A DNA stretch of 33,065 bases from Candidatus Brevefilum sp. (GCA_029210815.1 JARGGB010000034.1:1-33065), one strand, 5' to 3'; positions 23,948 to 31,961 are shown, counted from the stretch's first letter. Notes: generated by a model not told the origin, from the sequence alone. Numbers and translations are program-made.

Positions 23948-24050
23948 GTTTAAAACGTGAGTATTTTGCTGCTATTTATCTCAGGGTATTAGCGTAAATC
24001 ATGGTTTCTGATCCTTACATGCTTCGAATTTCAATGTCTTTCGTTTCTGT

Positions 24051-24075
24051 AGGGGTGGGGCTCTGTCCCCACCCT
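24051..24075. repeat. GC-rich hairpin in intergenic DNA
   Basis: GGGTGGGG (24053-24060) pairs with CCCCACCC (24067-24074) around a six-base loop in otherwise AT-rich sequence. There is no T-run on the minus strand, so it is not a classical terminator for the HAD gene. Its wording (GTAGGGGTGGGG) resembles palindromic intergenic repeats scattered in many genomes. Confidence 0.5.
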
Positions 24076-24108
24076 AAAATTTATATTCAGAAATAAAAGA
24101 TATATAAG

Positions 24109-24762
24109 CTAAGCTAAATTCCCAATTGCATCTAAAAATGGCATTCTAAAATCATCCACAAACAGGTCTGCCGCAGTTAACTGAGATTTCGCGTGACTCG
24201 TCAGTACAGCAATACAGGTCATCCCTGCGTTTTTAGCTGCTTGGACACCCGCCGTAGAATCTTCGATTACTAGGCATTCCTCTGGTGAAAACTCAAGCAA
24301 TTTTGCTGCTTCCAGGAAAACGTCATTTTCTGGCTTTGCCGGTAAATTCGCGCCTGATACCAGCAAATCAAAATACCCTAAAAGTCCAAAAGCAGTGAGC
24401 ATGATTGTAATATTCTTTATTCCAGCAGAAGATGCAATGGCTTGTTTCATACCCATTTGATTTGCTGTAGCTAACCAGGACTTAACCCCAGCAACCAATG
24501 ACGCATCTCTGGACACTTTCTCTCGAAACAAGGCTTCCTTAGCATGAGTGATTTCATTGGCAAGGCTGAGATCCGGTTGAAAACCCAGATATCCGGTTAA
24601 TGAAGCGAAATTATTTCTACCGTAATTCGAATTAAAAAGGTCTCGACTGATGGTATAACCATGACTTTTCAATGCCTCGGACCAGGATTCGAAATGGCAC
24701 TCGGTTGAATCAATGATCGTGCCGTCCAGGTCCCAGAGGATCGCTTTTGGTAAGTGTTTCAA
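24109..24762 (-). CDS. HAD-superfamily hydrolase, beta-phosphoglucomutase/phosphatase type
   Basis: The 217-residue enzyme has the four HAD motifs: LWDLDGTIIDS with nucleophile Asp11 and acid/base Asp13, motif II IASSAG, the lysine in AKPENDVFLEA, and IEDSTAGVQAAKNAG. A helical cap lies between motifs I and II (subclass I), as in beta-phosphoglucomutases and sugar-phosphate phosphatases such as the 2-deoxyglucose-6-phosphate or glycerol-1-phosphate types. Substrate cannot be told apart from sequence. The start is a TTG codon with an excellent AAGGAG ribosome site six bases upstream; a TATAAT box lies at 24790-24795. The neighbours do not inform its function. Confidence 0.88.
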   Translation of the reverse strand: MKHLPKAILWDLDGTIIDSTECHFESWSEALKSHGYTISRDLFNSNYGRNNFASLTGYLGFQPDLSLANEITHAKEALFREKVSRDASLVAGVKSWLATANQMGMKQAIASSAGIKNITIMLTAFGLLGYFDLLVSGANLPAKPENDVFLEAAKLLEFSPEECLVIEDSTAGVQAAKNAGMTCIAVLTSHAKSQLTAADLFVDDFRMPFLDAIGNLA

Positions 24763-24789
24763 TTCTTTCTCCTTAGAATACTGCCGTCC

Positions 24790-24795
24790 ATTATA
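24790..24795 (-). promoter_or_regulatory. -10 box of the HAD hydrolase gene
   Basis: TATAAT on the minus strand sits 27 bases before the TTG start at 24762, leaving a short leader containing AAGGAG. The -35 region is not clear. Confidence 0.5.
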
Positions 24796-24976
24796 CCTGC
24801 AGCCAAATTAACGATTTTCCATGAATTGGAAGTAAAATATCACCTGTTTTTCTAACCGGTTTGGATGATGCCAGAATTTCAATTATTTGTGGCAGTAAAA
24901 ATGCGATCAAATGCATCAACGCTTTCAAGCCATTTCTGGTAGCATTATTGGTAATGATTTCGTTGGGTCAAAACCT

Positions 24977-25528
24977 ATGAAAAATTGCTTATTAAAATTT
25001 TTGAACTGGGATGCGCTTGCTTCAAAAGCCTTACATGTGAAGCCCAATCAAAAGGTCTTTGCGCTGATCTTAAAATTCTTCGCGCACTCTGGTGATTCCT
25101 GGTTCTGGTTAGCCGGCTTATTTATTGCATGGTTGTTCAGCGGGGACGAATGGCGTGAACGCATTGTTTTTATTACCGTCGGCCTGGTCATTATGGCAGC
25201 AGCAGTGATTGCGTTGAAGTTCTCCATCAGGCGGCCGCGTCCTGAAGGAGAATGGGGACAAATTTACCGCATTACAGACCCCCATTCCTTCCCCTCTGGT
25301 CATGCTGCGCGCTCAGCTGCCCTGGCAGTGATGGGCATTGCCCTTGGTCCACCCTGGTTTGGGCTGGCAGTAAGCCTCTGGGCACCCTGGGTGGGCATCT
25401 CACGGGTTGCCCTGGGCGTCCATTACCTGTCTGACGTTTTGGTAGGCTGGCTTGTCGGGGCAGCCATGGCAGGCCTTGCCGTGCTGGCAAAACCTCTGAT
25501 TCTCAATCTATTTTCTTTTTTCATTTAA
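24977..25528 (+). CDS. PAP2-family membrane phosphatase
   Basis: The protein carries the three-part phosphatase signature: KFSIRRPRP (K-x6-R-P, residues 81-89), FPSGHAARS (105-113) and SRVALGVHYLSD (S-R-x5-H-x3-D, 142-153), with about five membrane helices. Family members dephosphorylate undecaprenyl pyrophosphate (recycling the cell-wall lipid carrier) or phosphatidic acid/phosphatidylglycerol phosphate. The first is likely but not provable here. The frame is open to an ATG at 24911, which would add 22 polar residues; I prefer 24977, where the hydrophobic family-like sequence begins, but neither start has a good ribosome site. The gene is convergent with elp3, 14 bases apart. Confidence 0.85.
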   Translation: MKNCLLKFLNWDALASKALHVKPNQKVFALILKFFAHSGDSWFWLAGLFIAWLFSGDEWRERIVFITVGLVIMAAAVIALKFSIRRPRPEGEWGQIYRITDPHSFPSGHAARSAALAVMGIALGPPWFGLAVSLWAPWVGISRVALGVHYLSDVLVGWLVGAAMAGLAVLAKPLILNLFSFFI

Positions 25529-25542
25529 AGGCTGAATCAAGC

Positions 25543-27159
25543 TCAATCAAGATCCTTGATCATGTAATAATCCCCCAGCTTATAGCCGCGATCCGCATAA
25601 TAGCCGCGGGTACCAACAGCAGCAATCACCGCTAATTTTCGATAGCCGGCATCCTTTGCAATGCTTTCTGCTTCTACCAGTAACCGTGTCCCCAATCCGC
25701 TGTGCTGTGCCATACCCGAGCGGTCTTCCCCCACCTCCAGTGACTGACCATAAACGTGCACTTCACGAATAATCGCAGAATCTTCCAATTCTCCAATGCC
25801 GCTCATCTTTGTGTCTGTTGGTAATGATAAGCGCAGAAAACCAGCCAAATGATCATCTGTGGTGTCAAAGGAAAGGAAATGCTCCTCTACATGGGCAGGC
25901 TTGTAAACAAGATCATTCAGTTCGACTTTTTCCGCTGAAACCTGTTGTTTCCGGATTTCCCTGCAGCGAATGCATTTGCATTTTGTCCCGCGTTTTGACA
26001 TTTCTCGCTGAACATCCTGGCGCAAGCTGCTGTTTTTATTGCCTTCCACAACATAAGTGGAGGGAATGTCCCGAATAATGCGGTTGATACGACAGTATCG
26101 GGGGACATCAGTTTTTATATCGGTAATCAGGTCCAACAGTGTTTCTTCGAAATATGGCTGATACTGACCGATCTTCCAAATATCATAGAGCTCTGTGTTT
26201 TCAAGCAGCTGGCAGGGATAAATTTTCAGTTCATCCGGGCAGTAAGCGCCATCACCCCATAAATGTTTGAAATCCTCCCGATCCGATTCCGGAGTCGCGC
26301 CTAATAAATTTGGCATCCAGTGCAAAACAACCTTGAAGCCCCCGGCACGTAATAATGCCGTCGCCTCCAGGGTCTCCTGAGCTGTGTGGCCGCGTTTATT
26401 AATTTCAAGAATTTGGTCATCCAGGCTCTGGGCACCCAATTGAACCTTGGTCACCCCCAGGTATCGATACCAGCGTAAGGCATCACGATTCACAAGGTCG
26501 GGCCTGGTTTCAATCACCAGCCCCACGTTGCGGTGTTTGGCATTCACATTTTGTTTTTGCGCTTCTTGCAATGTTTCGAATTCAGGAATATCGTCAGGGT
26601 TGACCTCGTTCATCGCCTCAAAGCAGCGCCGAATAAACCATTCCTGATAATTTCGCGGATAAGCGCTGAAGCTCCCCCCTAAGATCAACAACTCAATTTT
26701 ATCGGTGGGGTGACCCACTGCGGTCAGCGCACCAATCCGATTTTTGACCTGTGCGTAAGGGTCAAAATTATTTTGCAATCCGCGCATCGCGCCCGGTTCC
26801 TGGCGCAAATAGCTCTTTGGCATTTGGTCTTCCTGGGGGCAGAAAATGCATTTGCCAGGACAGGGATGAAAACGGGTCAAAACGGTGACCGTGGTCACAC
26901 CCGACAGGGTCCGGGTTGGTTTCATGCGGATTTTTAACAACAACGCGTCATCCTCATCCCACTGACCGCTGTTCACCATTTCATGGTAGACCGCTACCAG
27001 GGCGTGCTTGGGGATAAAGCCCCCGCCATCCGGCTTAGGGTGCTCCCGCTGGGACGTGCTCAGGTCAAGACCCTTCTTCAGGTCTTCTAATATTGCCAGC
27101 GCCAGGTCTTTTTCAACCTTGCTGTAATTTCGCTTCTTTTGCCAGCTCTCTGCTTTCAT
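25543..27159 (-). CDS. elp3: Elp3-family tRNA U34 carboxymethyl-modifying radical SAM/acetyltransferase
   Basis: Elp3 uses a radical SAM domain and an acetyl-CoA-binding GNAT domain to put a carboxymethyl-type group on C5 of the wobble uridine of tRNA. The 538-residue chain has both: the cluster ligands CPGKCIFCP (Cys100, Cys104, Cys107), GGSFSAYP and GAQSLDDQILEINKRGHT in the barrel, a zinc-type CKCIRCREI (near 380-390), and the acetyltransferase QHSGLGTRLLVEAESIA with GYYADRGY at the C-terminus. The N-terminal basic region binds tRNA in homologues. A single-subunit Elp3 is known from Chloroflexota (Dehalococcoides). A GTG two codons upstream (27165) is an alternative start; a -10 box eight bases before the ATG suggests a near-leaderless mRNA. 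A Trm9-like methyltransferase lies 2 kb away. Confidence 0.93.
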   Translation of the reverse strand: MKAESWQKKRNYSKVEKDLALAILEDLKKGLDLSTSQREHPKPDGGGFIPKHALVAVYHEMVNSGQWDEDDALLLKIRMKPTRTLSGVTTVTVLTRFHPCPGKCIFCPQEDQMPKSYLRQEPGAMRGLQNNFDPYAQVKNRIGALTAVGHPTDKIELLILGGSFSAYPRNYQEWFIRRCFEAMNEVNPDDIPEFETLQEAQKQNVNAKHRNVGLVIETRPDLVNRDALRWYRYLGVTKVQLGAQSLDDQILEINKRGHTAQETLEATALLRAGGFKVVLHWMPNLLGATPESDREDFKHLWGDGAYCPDELKIYPCQLLENTELYDIWKIGQYQPYFEETLLDLITDIKTDVPRYCRINRIIRDIPSTYVVEGNKNSSLRQDVQREMSKRGTKCKCIRCREIRKQQVSAEKVELNDLVYKPAHVEEHFLSFDTTDDHLAGFLRLSLPTDTKMSGIGELEDSAIIREVHVYGQSLEVGEDRSGMAQHSGLGTRLLVEAESIAKDAGYRKLAVIAAVGTRGYYADRGYKLGDYYMIKDLD

Positions 27160-27167
27160 ACGCACCC

Positions 27168-27197
27168 ATTGTACCCATTATTCATGATCAATGCGAA
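27168..27197 (-). promoter_or_regulatory. promoter of elp3 (near-leaderless)
   Basis: TACAAT (complement of 27168-27173) and TTCGCA (complement of 27192-27197) are 18 bases apart on the minus strand. The -10 box ends eight bases before the ATG at 27159, giving a one- or two-base leader. Confidence 0.5.
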
Positions 27198-27309
27198 TAG
27201 CACCCTTTAAACCTTATATAATCTTTTTACAATAAATTGATGATGGTCTAATATTAAGATGAGATACTGGATATCAAGAATAGTAGATAAATAATTTAAA
27301 GGTGCAAAC

Positions 27310-28419
27310 ATGAAAAGCTCCATAAATCTCGGAAAAATATTTGGGATTGACCTGAAAATGAACATCACCTTTCTGTTTTTGCTGCTGTGGGTGGGATTTT
27401 CCAGCCTGTTTTCAGGCGCATCAGCAGGTGCTGCAGTAACAGAAATCGTATTTATCATTGCCTTATTTGTGCTGGTTGTCTTGCATGAATTGGGTCATGC
27501 GCTAATGGCAAAGCGATATGGGATCAAAACACAGGACATCACCCTGCTGCCGATAGGCGGTTTGGCGCGGCTTGAAAAAATGCCTGAAGATCCAAAACAG
27601 GAATTCTTTGTAGCCATCGCCGGACCGGCTGTCAATTTAGTGATCGGCGCCTTGCTGTTCGTTGGGCTCTTATTAAAGGGTTTTTTCAACCAGCCTTTCA
27701 GCTTTGCCCTGCTCGAAGAAAATCTCTGGATGCAGCTGCTTACAGCAAACATCACCCTGTTCCTCTTCAACCTGATCCCTGCTTTCCCCATGGACGGTGG
27801 ACGCGTTTTGCGGTCTTTGCTGTCTCTGCGCATGGATCCTGTCAAAGCAACCAGCATCGCGGCCAATATTGGCAAAGGCGCAGCACTGCTTATCGGCCTT
27901 GCAGGGTTCTTTTTCAACCCCTGGCTGGTATTAACGGCGATTTTCATTTGGGTAGGTGCAAAATCAGAAGCAGATTCTGTCAGGATTCAGGCAAGCATCA
28001 AAGGCTTGCAGGTACAGGATGCCATGATGACAAGATTCTTCCAGGTCGAAGGCAACCAATCCCTGGAGTCAGTGCTGAACTTATCGGTACAATCCGGTCA
28101 GCATCACATCCCGGTGACATCCAACGGTCATTTCCTGGGGATCATTCAACGACAGGGCTTGCTTAACGCGCTTCAGCGGCTGGGCAACCGTGCCCCCGCT
28201 TATGCAGCGATTGGAATCGAGCCGGAAGGGCTATCACCAACAGCACCGCTCAAAGACGCCCTGGAAAGCATGAAGAAAACTCGCGTGCAGCCCGTGATCG
28301 AGAATGGGCAATTAATCGGATTGATCACACTTGAAAGCATTCAGCAGCGTATGTGGCTGGATCAGAAGATGAAAAATTCACAAAATCCTTCTCCAGATGA
28401 AAAAACGGACATGGTGTAA
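27310..28419 (+). CDS. site-2 protease family (M50) membrane metalloprotease with CBS pair
   Basis: Cuts membrane proteins within the bilayer, often to release transcription factors or to remove remnant signal peptides. The 369-residue protein has zinc-binding HELGH at 59-63 in the third hydrophobic segment region and the second motif NLIPAFPMDGGR with Asp162, the usual pair of M50B (SpoIVFB-like) enzymes. After the membrane part (about 1-220) come two CBS domains (about 230-350), which bind adenine nucleotides in related proteins and so could tie activity to energy status. AAAGGTG lies six bases before the ATG. It is divergent from elp3 across 150 bases. Substrate unknown; no anti-sigma factor is adjacent. 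Confidence 0.92.
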   Translation: MKSSINLGKIFGIDLKMNITFLFLLLWVGFSSLFSGASAGAAVTEIVFIIALFVLVVLHELGHALMAKRYGIKTQDITLLPIGGLARLEKMPEDPKQEFFVAIAGPAVNLVIGALLFVGLLLKGFFNQPFSFALLEENLWMQLLTANITLFLFNLIPAFPMDGGRVLRSLLSLRMDPVKATSIAANIGKGAALLIGLAGFFFNPWLVLTAIFIWVGAKSEADSVRIQASIKGLQVQDAMMTRFFQVEGNQSLESVLNLSVQSGQHHIPVTSNGHFLGIIQRQGLLNALQRLGNRAPAYAAIGIEPEGLSPTAPLKDALESMKKTRVQPVIENGQLIGLITLESIQQRMWLDQKMKNSQNPSPDEKTDMV

Positions 28420-28453
28420 GGACATCTTCACAAAGTAAAAAATATTTTAAGAT

Positions 28454-28503
28454 TACCTAACCTTAAAAACCCCTTCCCTTCAGGGAGGGGGCAGGGGGTA
28501 GGT
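28454..28503. repeat. GC-rich imperfect palindrome after the site-2 protease gene
   Basis: CCCCTTCCCT (28470-28479) pairs with AGGGAGGGG (28482-28490) with one bulged base, and outer TACCTAACC and GGGTAGGTA extend it imperfectly. There is no T-run on either side, so it is more like a dispersed palindromic intergenic repeat than a terminator. The 218-bp spacer around it shows no other feature. Confidence 0.45.
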
Positions 28504-28637
28504 AAAATTGGATTTATTATAATACACTGGCTGGGGGAAGGCTTTGCTGCACGCTTCAACTGCGTCACAAATACGGCGTATAATCCTGGTATCATAGACA
28601 TAAAATAGTTTTTATATCCTCATCATTGGAGAGCCTC

Positions 28638-29141
28638 ATGAAGCGCTGGTACCTTTATGCATTGATCGGATTGATCTTTGGCATCTTTGACTGGTTTTAC
28701 CTGGATTGGCTGGCAAGAGGTCTTAGCCCGAACCTTGGTGAAAATCCATTTATCGTCATCCCCATCATCCTGGGGCTGAATTATGGGATCTGGCTCGTAC
28801 CCATCATCCCGGTGACCCTTTATGAAGCAAATCGAGCGAAGACCATCAAAAGCCCGATTTTTGCCGGCATCCTCACCTGGAGCTGCGCAATCCTCAGTTA
28901 TTACATTTTTTATGCCTTCCTCTTATCCCTTGGCAGATTACCCAATTTAGAACATTTAAATATTTTTGGCCAAAATTTTGAAAACGTCCGGCCTGAGTAT
29001 TGGCGAATGTTCAATCGTATTATCCTGTTCCAATTTCTTGAATGGACCCCGATCGCCGTCATTGGCGGCGGAGTTGCCGGTGCAATTGCATGGTGGGTAA
29101 TTCGCAGATTCAAGCATCCAAAATCCAAATTCACAAATTAA
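28638..29141 (+). CDS. small integral membrane protein, unknown function
   Basis: A 167-residue protein with about four hydrophobic segments (roughly 3-22, 38-60, 75-97 and 128-152) and a basic C-terminus. The motif DWFYLDWLARG and several conserved-looking aromatic residues lie in the first loop. I do not recognise the family. The frame is open from 28626, but GGAG six bases before the ATG at 28638 and a hydrophobic MKRWYLYALIG start favour this one. The Trm9-like gene follows 48 bases later with its own promoter. Confidence 0.7.
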   Translation: MKRWYLYALIGLIFGIFDWFYLDWLARGLSPNLGENPFIVIPIILGLNYGIWLVPIIPVTLYEANRAKTIKSPIFAGILTWSCAILSYYIFYAFLLSLGRLPNLEHLNIFGQNFENVRPEYWRMFNRIILFQFLEWTPIAVIGGGVAGAIAWWVIRRFKHPKSKFTN

Positions 29142-29150
29142 ATAACACAT

Positions 29151-29179
29151 TTGCGCTGTCTCAAAGACTGCAATATACT
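29151..29179 (+). promoter_or_regulatory. promoter of the Trm9-like gene (near-leaderless)
   Basis: TTGCGC (29151-29156) and TATACT (29174-29179) are separated by 17 bases, good consensus geometry. The -10 ends ten bases before the ATG at 29190, leaving a leader of about three or four bases without a ribosome site. Confidence 0.6.
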
Positions 29180-29189
29180 TTAGTTCACC

Positions 29190-29921
29190 ATGAATTCAGC
29201 TACTCGAGATAAATTATTAGCCATCAATCGCGAATTTTATGACCAATTTGCGCATTCTTTCAGCGCAACCCGCCACCAGGTTCAGCCGGGGGTACACAAT
29301 CTGATCCACCAAATGATACAAAGCGAGACAATCCTGGATGTCGGCTGCGGCAACGGCACCCTGGCAAGGATGCTGGCGGCTGAGGGTTTTCAAGGCAGCT
29401 ACCTGGGGCTTGATATGAGCGAGGGCTTGCTCACCAGCGCTAAGGAGTTATTTGAACACCCATCAAAAGGAACTTTCAATTTCATACCCCTTGACATGGC
29501 TGACCCCAATTGGCATCAATCTCTCCCTGGAAATGCTTATGACTGGTTGGTTTGTTTTGCCGTCCTGCATCACATCCCGAGAGAAGAACTGCGCACACAA
29601 ACAGCTCGCAATTTTGCATCCCTGGTGTCAAATACAGGACGGGTTGCCCTTTCTGTCTGGCAGTGGCAAAACAGCCCCCGTCTGAAAAAACGGGTGGTTC
29701 CGTGGTCAACGGTGAACATTGACCCGGATAACCTCGATGAGGGGGACGTCTTGCTGGATTGGCGTTCAGGGAAAACAATTGGCTATCGCTATGTGCACAC
29801 CTTTACCGAAGAATCTTTATTTATTCTCGCCAAAAAGTCAGGGTTCAAAGTGATTGAAAATTTCTATTCCGATGGCAAAAAAGGCAATCTTGCCCTTTAC
29901 CAAATCTGGCAGTTGGTATAA
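29190..29921 (+). CDS. class I SAM methyltransferase resembling Trm9/ALKBH8 tRNA methyltransferases
   Basis: The 243 residues have motif I ILDVGCGNGTLARML (48-62), LGLDMSEGLL (72-81) and AVLHHIPREE (124-133). Beyond the generic fold, several features match the eukaryotic Trm9/ALKBH8 group that esterifies carboxymethyl-U34 of tRNA: the N-terminal YDQFAHSFSATRHQ (compare F-S-x-T-R in Trm9), CGNG in motif I, the DMSEGL acidic strand, WxW after the VxLS strand, and the late YRYVHTFTEESL (compare RYYHxF-x-EL). The closeness is judged by eye and the activity is not proven; a small-molecule or other RNA methyltransferase remains possible. Elp3, which makes the carboxymethyl group, is encoded about 2 kb away, but the genes are not in one operon. 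No Trm112-like zinc partner is in the window. Confidence 0.65.
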   Translation: MNSATRDKLLAINREFYDQFAHSFSATRHQVQPGVHNLIHQMIQSETILDVGCGNGTLARMLAAEGFQGSYLGLDMSEGLLTSAKELFEHPSKGTFNFIPLDMADPNWHQSLPGNAYDWLVCFAVLHHIPREELRTQTARNFASLVSNTGRVALSVWQWQNSPRLKKRVVPWSTVNIDPDNLDEGDVLLDWRSGKTIGYRYVHTFTEESLFILAKKSGFKVIENFYSDGKKGNLALYQIWQLV

Positions 29922-29925
29922 ACAT

Positions 29926-29967
29926 CAAAAAAGCTGGTGAGCATTTAGATCTCACCAGCTAATTTTT
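29926..29967. terminator. bidirectional intrinsic terminator
   Basis: AGCTGGTGAG (29932-29941) pairs perfectly with CTCACCAGCT (29951-29960) around a nine-base loop. Both flanks carry T-runs: AATTTTT after it on the plus strand, and TTTTTT on the minus strand (complement of 29926-29931). It serves both the Trm9-like gene and the convergent ZIP gene. Confidence 0.88.
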
Positions 29968-29983
29968 CGAATTAAAATTTTAT

Positions 29984-30796
29984 CTACCCCAGTGCGACAT
30001 CTAAAAGCATCATGACAGCAAACCCAAGCATCACACCAATGGTTGGGATGTCAGAGTGTCCTTCGCATTTAGATTCTGGGATCAATTCTTCTGCAACCAC
30101 GTAAATCATGGCACCTGCAGCAAAAGAAAGGGCGTAGGGCAACAAAGGCTGCATCAACAATGTGGCGGCAGCGCCAATCAAACCGGCAATGGGCTCCACC
30201 ATACCGGAGAATTGACCATAAAAGAAAGATTTGCCAACTTTCCATCCTTCACGTCTTAGGGGAGCTGAAACTGCCAAACCTTCAGGGAAATTTTGAATAC
30301 CAATACCAAGAGCTAGTGCAATAGCGGAAGCAACACCGGCTTCTCCAATGCCTGCTGCAGCAGCACCGAAAGCGACACCCACAGCCAATCCCTCTGGAAT
30401 ATTATGCAAAGTAATGGCAGTGATCAATAACACGCTTCGCTGCCAGGATGTTTTAGGGCCTTCTGCTTCACTAATATCCATACCCATATGCAAGTGCGGC
30501 AGTAATTTATCAGTCAGGAAAAGAAAAACACCTCCCAAAATAAAGCCAGCAACTGCAGGAACCCAAACAGGAACGGGCAAATCTTTAGACATCTCGATCG
30601 CAGGTGCTAACAACGAAAAGAAACTGGCAGCGATCATCACACCTGCGGCAAATCCCAGCAATCCGTTCAATAGTTTCCGATTGACTTCTTTGGCAAAGAA
30701 CACAAGCCCAGCACCCAGCGCAGTCAAGCCCCAGGTAAAGAGGGTGCCCATTAAGGCCTGAATAATAGGCGAAAATTGTTCAATAAAAGCAACCAT
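29984..30796 (-). CDS. ZIP-family (GufA/ZupT-like) metal transporter
   Basis: ZIP carriers move zinc, and sometimes iron or manganese, into the cytosol. The 270-residue protein has about eight membrane helices. The metal-binding motifs are [11 protein letters not shown] (131-141) in helix 4 and [10 protein letters not shown] (168-177) in helix 5, with further carboxylates in [10 protein letters not shown] and VAEELIPE. The cytosolic loop is short, with HLHMGMD rather than the long His-rich loop of eukaryotic members. GGAG seven bases before the ATG and an extended -10 at 30836-30844 support the start. No zinc-regulator (Zur) box is recognised, though the flanking DNA is AT-rich. Confidence 0.92.
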   Translation of the reverse strand: MVAFIEQFSPIIQALMGTLFTWGLTALGAGLVFFAKEVNRKLLNGLLGFAAGVMIAASFFSLLAPAIEMSKDLPVPVWVPAVAGFILGGVFLFLTDKLLPHLHMGMDISEAEGPKTSWQRSVLLITAITLHNIPEGLAVGVAFGAAAAGIGEAGVASAIALALGIGIQNFPEGLAVSAPLRREGWKVGKSFFYGQFSGMVEPIAGLIGAAATLLMQPLLPYALSFAAGAMIYVVAEELIPESKCEGHSDIPTIGVMLGFAVMMLLDVALG

Positions 30797-30835
30797 TAAT
30801 AATCTCCTTTTTTCAATCTAATTGTAATTCATAAG

Positions 30836-30844
30836 ATTATAGCA
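30836..30844 (-). promoter_or_regulatory. extended -10 promoter of the ZIP gene
   Basis: TGCTATAAT on the minus strand, identical to the element before the ROK kinase gene, lies about 39 bases before the ATG at 30796 and leaves a leader with a GGAG ribosome site. The -35 is poor, as expected for extended -10 promoters. Confidence 0.6.
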
Positions 30845-30908
30845 TTAATTTAGTCAAATATAAATAATTATTTATTAATAACTAAATTTTGATTTCCTGA
30901 GTTGCGAG

Positions 30909-30914
30909 TAAAAT
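30909..30914 (+). promoter_or_regulatory. -10 box of the RlmI-like gene (leaderless)
   Basis: TAAAAT ends six bases before the ATG at 30921, the same spacing as at three other genes in this window. There is no ribosome site (GTTGCGAGTAAAATAATTAT upstream) and no clear -35 box. Confidence 0.5.
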
Positions 30915-30920
30915 AATTAT

Positions 30921-31925
30921 ATGGCAGCAGATAACGAGATTTTACAACACATCAAACATGCAATTGAACAAAGAAAATCCTTTGCAGATATAACCACGGC
31001 ATATGGATTGTTCAACGGCTTTTACGAAGGCTGTCCCGGACTGGTGATCGATCGATACGGCGAGACACTGGTCATCCTTGATCATGGAAAACCTGGCGAG
31101 CATCGTGAAATAATCCACCGAGTAAGCCAATGGGCAATGGAAAGCCTGGAAAATATCGCCTCAGTATTCCTCAAACAACGACAGTCACCAGACCAAAAAT
31201 TGGTGAATGGGATTTTAATTGAAGGCAGCAACTTATGCCAATCGATCGTGGAGTTCGATGTAAAATATGCCGTCGACCTGCAGATAAACCAGGATGCCAG
31301 CTTCTACCTGGATACGCGCAATCTTCGCCGCTGGCTGCTGGACCATTCTGACGGATTGCGAGTGCTGAACACCTTTGCTTACACCGGCAGCCTGGGGGCG
31401 GCAGCAGGGATGGGCAATACCTCCCTGGTCGTCCAAACCGACCTCAATAAAAGCTTTCTTGAAATCGCAAAGCAATCCTGGGAACTGAACAATCTTGACC
31501 CGGGTAAGAACAAAATCATCACCGGTGATTTCTTCAGGGTTACTGGGAAAATGCGCCATAAAGCGCGCTTATTTGATTGTGTGATCCTGGATCCCCCCTA
31601 TTTTTCGACAACTGAAGCAGGACGGGTTGATTTACAAAATAATTTTATACAGCTAATCAACAAAGTGCGTCCACTTGTTGCACACCAGGGATGGCTGATC
31701 CTGATCAACAACGCCCTTTTCCTTTCCGGGGAAGCCTTTATGCAGGAAATTGGTACGATTTGCGATAGCCCCTATCTCGCTTTCGAAAAGATCATCCCCG
31801 TCCCGCAGGACGTGACCGGCTATCCAAACACCATCCTCGATGCGCCGCCCGTAAATCCAGCGCCTTTTAATCACCCGACTAAGATCGCGATTTTACAGGC
31901 TTTCAGAAAAGATAAGCGAAAATAA
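30921..31925 (+). CDS. RlmI-like class I SAM methyltransferase, probably rRNA cytosine-C5 type
   Basis: The 334-residue protein begins with the EEHE-like domain feature of the RlmI family, TAYGLFNGFYEGCPGLVIDRYGETLVI (26-52), then YLDTRNLRRWL (129-139), the SAM-binding VLNTFAYTGSLGAAAG (148-163), an acidic QTDLNKS and the catalytic-region LDPPYFST (223-230). In E. coli, RlmI makes m5C1962 in 23S rRNA. The PUA domain that starts RlmI is absent here, since the chain starts directly at the linker domain, so the target may differ. The ATG has a -10 box six bases upstream. A small membrane protein gene follows after 36 bases. Confidence 0.85.
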   Translation: MAADNEILQHIKHAIEQRKSFADITTAYGLFNGFYEGCPGLVIDRYGETLVILDHGKPGEHREIIHRVSQWAMESLENIASVFLKQRQSPDQKLVNGILIEGSNLCQSIVEFDVKYAVDLQINQDASFYLDTRNLRRWLLDHSDGLRVLNTFAYTGSLGAAAGMGNTSLVVQTDLNKSFLEIAKQSWELNNLDPGKNKIITGDFFRVTGKMRHKARLFDCVILDPPYFSTTEAGRVDLQNNFIQLINKVRPLVAHQGWLILINNALFLSGEAFMQEIGTICDSPYLAFEKIIPVPQDVTGYPNTILDAPPVNPAPFNHPTKIAILQAFRKDKRK

Positions 31926-31961
31926 AAACCAATAAACATCATAAAAGATTTGGACTTGAAA

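Noticed and set aside
27495-27947. 150-codon minus-strand frame inside the site-2 protease gene
   Set aside because: A shadow of the conserved HELGH to MDGGR region; low-complexity basic product without motifs.
30348-30761. 137-codon plus-strand frame inside the ZIP gene
   Set aside because: Antisense to membrane helices of a clear ZIP protein; the product is Ala/Pro-rich as expected from a shadow.
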